A stretch of DNA of 64,000 bases from Thiothrix nivea DSM 5205 (GTDB lineage Bacteria; Pseudomonadota; Gammaproteobacteria; Thiotrichales; Thiotrichaceae). A program made the translations under genes and the position numbers. Location: assembly GCF_000260135.1 (NCBI RefSeq), contig NZ_JH651384.1, positions 3,952,693 to 4,016,692 of the forward strand, written 5' to 3'. The notes below the pieces were generated by a model. It was not told the origin of the DNA, ran no database searches, and saw only the letters and a program-made list of their open reading frames with translations. This document shows, piece after piece, positions 61,544 to 64,000 of the stretch; positions within the stretch are counted from its first letter, which is position 1, and every line of letters starts with the position of its first letter.

Positions 61544-62431
61544 ATGGCAATTACTGCTGGAATGGTAAAAGAGCTGCGCGAGCGTACTGGCGCAGGCATG
61601 ATGGAATGTAAGAAAGCCCTGACCGACACCAACGGCGACATGGAAGCTGCAATCGACCTGATGCGCAAATCCGGCGCTGCCAAGGCTGACAAGAAAGCTG
61701 GCCGCGTGGCTGCTGAAGGCCGCATGGTGATTACGATTGCCGCTGATGGCAAACAAGCTGCCATGGTTGAAGTCAACAGTGAAACCGACTTTGTTGCCAA
61801 CGACGCCAACTTTGTTGAGTTTGCGGAAGCGGTTGGTGCTGCGGCACTGGCAAACAAGCCTGCTGACGTTGCAGCCCTATCAGCCACTACGCTGGCCAGC
61901 GGCCAAACTGTTGAAGAAGCCCGTACCGCGCTGATCGCCAAGATTGGTGAAAACATCCAGGTGCGCCGTCTGCAACTGGTTGATGCTGGCGCAGGCGAGA
62001 TTGCTTCCTATCAGCATGGTTCCAAGATCGGCGTCGTTGTTTGCCTGGCTGGCGGTGACGCTGAGCTGGGCAAACACGTTGCCATGCACATCGCCGCGAC
62101 CAGCCCGGTTTGCGTGGATGAAACCGGCGTGCCTGCGGAAGTCGTTGAGCGTGAACGTGAAATCCAGATCGACATCGCCATGCAAAGCGGCAAGCCGCGC
62201 GACATCGCGGAAAAGATGGTTGCGGGCCGTATGAAAAAATTTCTCGGTGAAATCACCCTGGTAGGCCAGCCGTTCGTCATGAACCCGGATCAAACGGTCG
62301 GCGACCTGCTGCAAGGCAAGGGTGCGGCGGTTTCCCAGTTCGTGCGTTTGGCGGTAGGCGAAGGCATCGAAAAGAAACAGGAAAACTTTGCTGACGAAGT
62401 GGCTGCGCAGGCAGCGGCGGCAGGCAAGTAA
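61544..62431 (+). CDS. tsf: Elongation factor Ts
   Basis: A 295-residue EF-Ts, the nucleotide exchange factor for EF-Tu. The N-terminal [20 protein letters not shown] and the [15 protein letters not shown] signature are intact, with the coiled-coil region ([16 protein letters not shown], seen as [20 protein letters not shown]) near residue 210. AAGGAG precedes the ATG. It is 44 bases after rpsB and ends at an intrinsic terminator. Confidence 0.97.
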   Translation: MAITAGMVKELRERTGAGMMECKKALTDTNGDMEAAIDLMRKSGAAKADKKAGRVAAEGRMVITIAADGKQAAMVEVNSETDFVANDANFVEFAEAVGAAALANKPADVAALSATTLASGQTVEEARTALIAKIGENIQVRRLQLVDAGAGEIASYQHGSKIGVVVCLAGGDAELGKHVAMHIAATSPVCVDETGVPAEVVEREREIQIDIAMQSGKPRDIAEKMVAGRMKKFLGEITLVGQPFVMNPDQTVGDLLQGKGAAVSQFVRLAVGEGIEKKQENFADEVAAQAAAAGK

Positions 62432-62458
62432 CAAGGTCTTCGGGCTTTGCATGAAAAG

Positions 62459-62482
62459 AGGGGCACAGGTTGCCCCTTTTTT
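62459..62482 (+). terminator. Intrinsic terminator after tsf
   Basis: GGGGCA pairs with TGCCCC across a 5-base loop, followed by TTTTTT. It separates the rpsB-tsf transcript from pyrH-frr-uppS. Confidence 0.9.
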
Positions 62483-62530
62483 CTGTCCCCTGTATAAATA
62501 CACCCATTTTATTCACTGGCAGGCGCACGT

Positions 62531-63262
62531 ATGACATCCACAAGCAATCCCGCAACCCGTTTCCGCCGTATCCTCCTCAAACTCAGTGGCGAAGCGCTGT
62601 TGGGCAATCAGGATTCCGGCATCGACCCCGAAATTCTTTACCGTGTCGCGGGTGAAGCGCTGGAAGTGCAGCGTTCCGGCGTGCAGGTTGCTATCGTGAT
62701 TGGCGGTGGCAATTTGTTCCGTGGCGCAGGTCTGGCGGAAAAGGGCATGGATCGGGTGCGTGGCGACCAGATGGGCATGTTGGCGACCGTGATGAATTCA
62801 CTGGCGATGCAGGATGCGGTTGAAAAGCTCGGTGGTTCCTGCCGGGTGCTCACTTCCTTGGGGATCGATCAGGTCGGGGAGCGCTATTCCGCCCATCAGG
62901 CACGCCGTTACCTGGAAGCGGGCGACATTGTTATTTGCGCGGCAGGCACGGGCAACCCGTTTTTTACTACCGATACTGCCGCCAGTTTGCGCGCGGTGGA
63001 ATTGCAATGTGATTTATTGCTGAAAGCCACCAAAGTGGACGGTATTTATGATGCTGACCCGAAAAAAAATCCTGCGGCGAAGCGCTTCGATCGGTTATCC
63101 TTCGGGACAGCGATCCAGAGCCAGTTGGGTGTGATGGATCTGACGGCCATGGTCATGTGCCGTGATAACAAACTTCCTCTCGGCGTGTTTGACATGTTTG
63201 CGCCGGGGGCGCTCGCTGCGATTGTCGCAGGTGAGCCTGTTGGAACTCTGGTTGAGGTTTAG
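62531..63262 (+). CDS. pyrH: Uridylate kinase
   Basis: A 243-residue hexameric UMP kinase of the amino-acid-kinase fold. RRILLKLSGEALLGNQDSGI, VIGGGNLFRGAGLAEKGMDR, DQMGMLATVMNSLAMQDAVE, FTTDTAASLRAVELQCDLLL and KATKVDGIYDADPKKNP are diagnostic. It is followed by frr after 3 bases. Confidence 0.97.
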   Translation: MTSTSNPATRFRRILLKLSGEALLGNQDSGIDPEILYRVAGEALEVQRSGVQVAIVIGGGNLFRGAGLAEKGMDRVRGDQMGMLATVMNSLAMQDAVEKLGGSCRVLTSLGIDQVGERYSAHQARRYLEAGDIVICAAGTGNPFFTTDTAASLRAVELQCDLLLKATKVDGIYDADPKKNPAAKRFDRLSFGTAIQSQLGVMDLTAMVMCRDNKLPLGVFDMFAPGALAAIVAGEPVGTLVEV

Positions 63263-63265
63263 TCA

Positions 63266-63823
63266 ATGATTGAAGACATCAAACAAGATGCAGAACAGCG
63301 GATGCAAAAGAGCATCGAAGCCCTGAAACACGATCTGGCAAAAATCCGTACTGGGCGCGCGCACCCCAGCTTGCTGGATCAGGTAACGGTTGATTATTAC
63401 GGCTCCGAGGTTCCCCTCAGCCAGGTTGCCAATATCGGTACTGAAGATGCCCGTACCCTGAAGGTGACGCCATGGGAAAAACCGATGGCCAGCAAGATCG
63501 AAAAGGCTATCCTGACCTCAAATCTTGGCCTGAATCCGGCCAATGACGGCAACGTAATCCGGGTGCCATTGCCTGCACTGACCGAAGAGCGCCGCCGCGA
63601 TCTGGTCAAGGTAGTCAAATCTGAAGCCGAAGGCGCACGGGTCGCCATCCGTAATATCCGCCGCGACGCCAATTCCGATTTCAAATCGCTGCTGAAGGAA
63701 AAGGAAATTTCCGAAGACGAAGAGCGCCGCGCCGCAGACGACATCCAGAAGCTGACTGACCGTTACATCAAGGAAGTGGAAGTGGTGCTGGAAAAGAAAG
63801 AAAAGGAACTGATGGAAGTATGA
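63266..63823 (+). CDS. frr: Ribosome recycling factor
   Basis: A 185-residue RRF that splits post-termination ribosomes with [63 protein letters not shown] and the terminal helix of charged residues match the family. It continues the pyrH operon toward uppS. Confidence 0.97.
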   Translation: MIEDIKQDAEQRMQKSIEALKHDLAKIRTGRAHPSLLDQVTVDYYGSEVPLSQVANIGTEDARTLKVTPWEKPMASKIEKAILTSNLGLNPANDGNVIRVPLPALTEERRRDLVKVVKSEAEGARVAIRNIRRDANSDFKSLLKEKEISEDEERRAADDIQKLTDRYIKEVEVVLEKKEKELMEV

Positions 63824-63871
63824 TGGCACAGCCGCTGCTGTAGGCGTGACTGTCGTAATAATGGGGCTGGA

Positions 63872-64000
63872 ATGACAAATAAAAAAACAGAAGACGCAGT
63901 GCCCCGGCATGTCGCCATCGTCATGGACGGGAACGGACGCTGGGCAAAAGCCCGCTTCCTGCCCCGCCTGATGGGGCATCACCGGGGCGTGGAGTCTGCC
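63872..64000 (+). CDS. uppS: Undecaprenyl diphosphate synthase, 5' part
   Basis: The first 43 codons of an IspU/UppS cis-prenyltransferase run off the window. [20 protein letters not shown] contains the catalytic Asp and the GNGRWA substrate-binding motif, followed by [10 protein letters not shown]. The frr-uppS order is conserved. The gene makes the C55 lipid carrier for peptidoglycan and O-antigen. Confidence 0.94.
   Translation, partial: MTNKKTEDAVPRHVAIVMDGNGRWAKARFLPRLMGHHRGVESA

Overview
The window is a continuous piece of gammaproteobacterial chromosome. Gene order (map-glnD divergent from rpsB-tsf-pyrH-frr-uppS; nadD-rsfS-rlmH-maf-rng-yhdP-nitrilase-tldD; rpe-gph-trpE-trpG; bamD/rluD) is typical of Gammaproteobacteria. 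A persulfide dioxygenase and a DsrC-like gene suggest a sulfur oxidiser, perhaps a Thiothrix-type member of Thiotrichales. The genus is inference; no rRNA or tRNA gene was seen.

Layout. 0.1-2.9 kb: a ParE/RHH toxin-antitoxin pair, an OppBC-type permease pair and a divergent ArsR regulator sharing a perfect palindrome. 3-20.5 kb: CPBP protease, the conserved nadD-to-ppnP block on the plus strand, then rpe-gph-trpE-trpG-RDD and dusB on the minus strand, with REP-like G/C-rich repeats. 20.6-28.3 kb: htpG behind a sigma-32 promoter, a GcvA-like LysR regulator, a probable small RNA with two anti-Shine-Dalgarno loops, a Nudix hydrolase, a fatty-acid desaturase, an ECF sigma/cupin anti-sigma/esterase operon and an Rrf2 regulator. 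28.4-29.4 kb: an intact IS982-family insertion with a 6-bp target duplication.

29.5-36.5 kb (minus strand): a repeat-containing small protein, a short LOV photoreceptor, lipid kinase, metallophosphoesterase, DUF2789, a trypsin-like protease, a GH13 glucan enzyme, a fumarase-fold protein without catalytic motifs and DUF1840. 36.5-47.6 kb: persulfide dioxygenase, a DsrC-like gene split by an ISAs1-family element (10-bp duplication), and a long unidirectional set of small membrane and stress proteins (hemerythrin, DUF4112, BON-MscS, AI-2E exporter, YqjK/E/D-like, PLDc_N, two CsbD, Rieske-glutamate synthase, Ala-rich lipoprotein, DUF1328) headed by a Crp/Fnr regulator. 47.7-55 kb: DUF2254, a di-haem lipoprotein cytochrome, three tandem beta-barrel paralogues, bamD and rluD.

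55.1-57.1 kb is an A+T-rich accessory island: a MITE-like element with 15-bp inverted repeats inside a small ORF, a membrane-anchored TIR protein, and a solo element resembling the non-coding end of an IS200/IS605 (TnpB-type) transposon. 57.1-64 kb returns to core genes. The observations most worth following are the anti-SD small RNA, the fumarase-like pseudoenzyme, the IS-interrupted dsrC-like gene and the TIR island.
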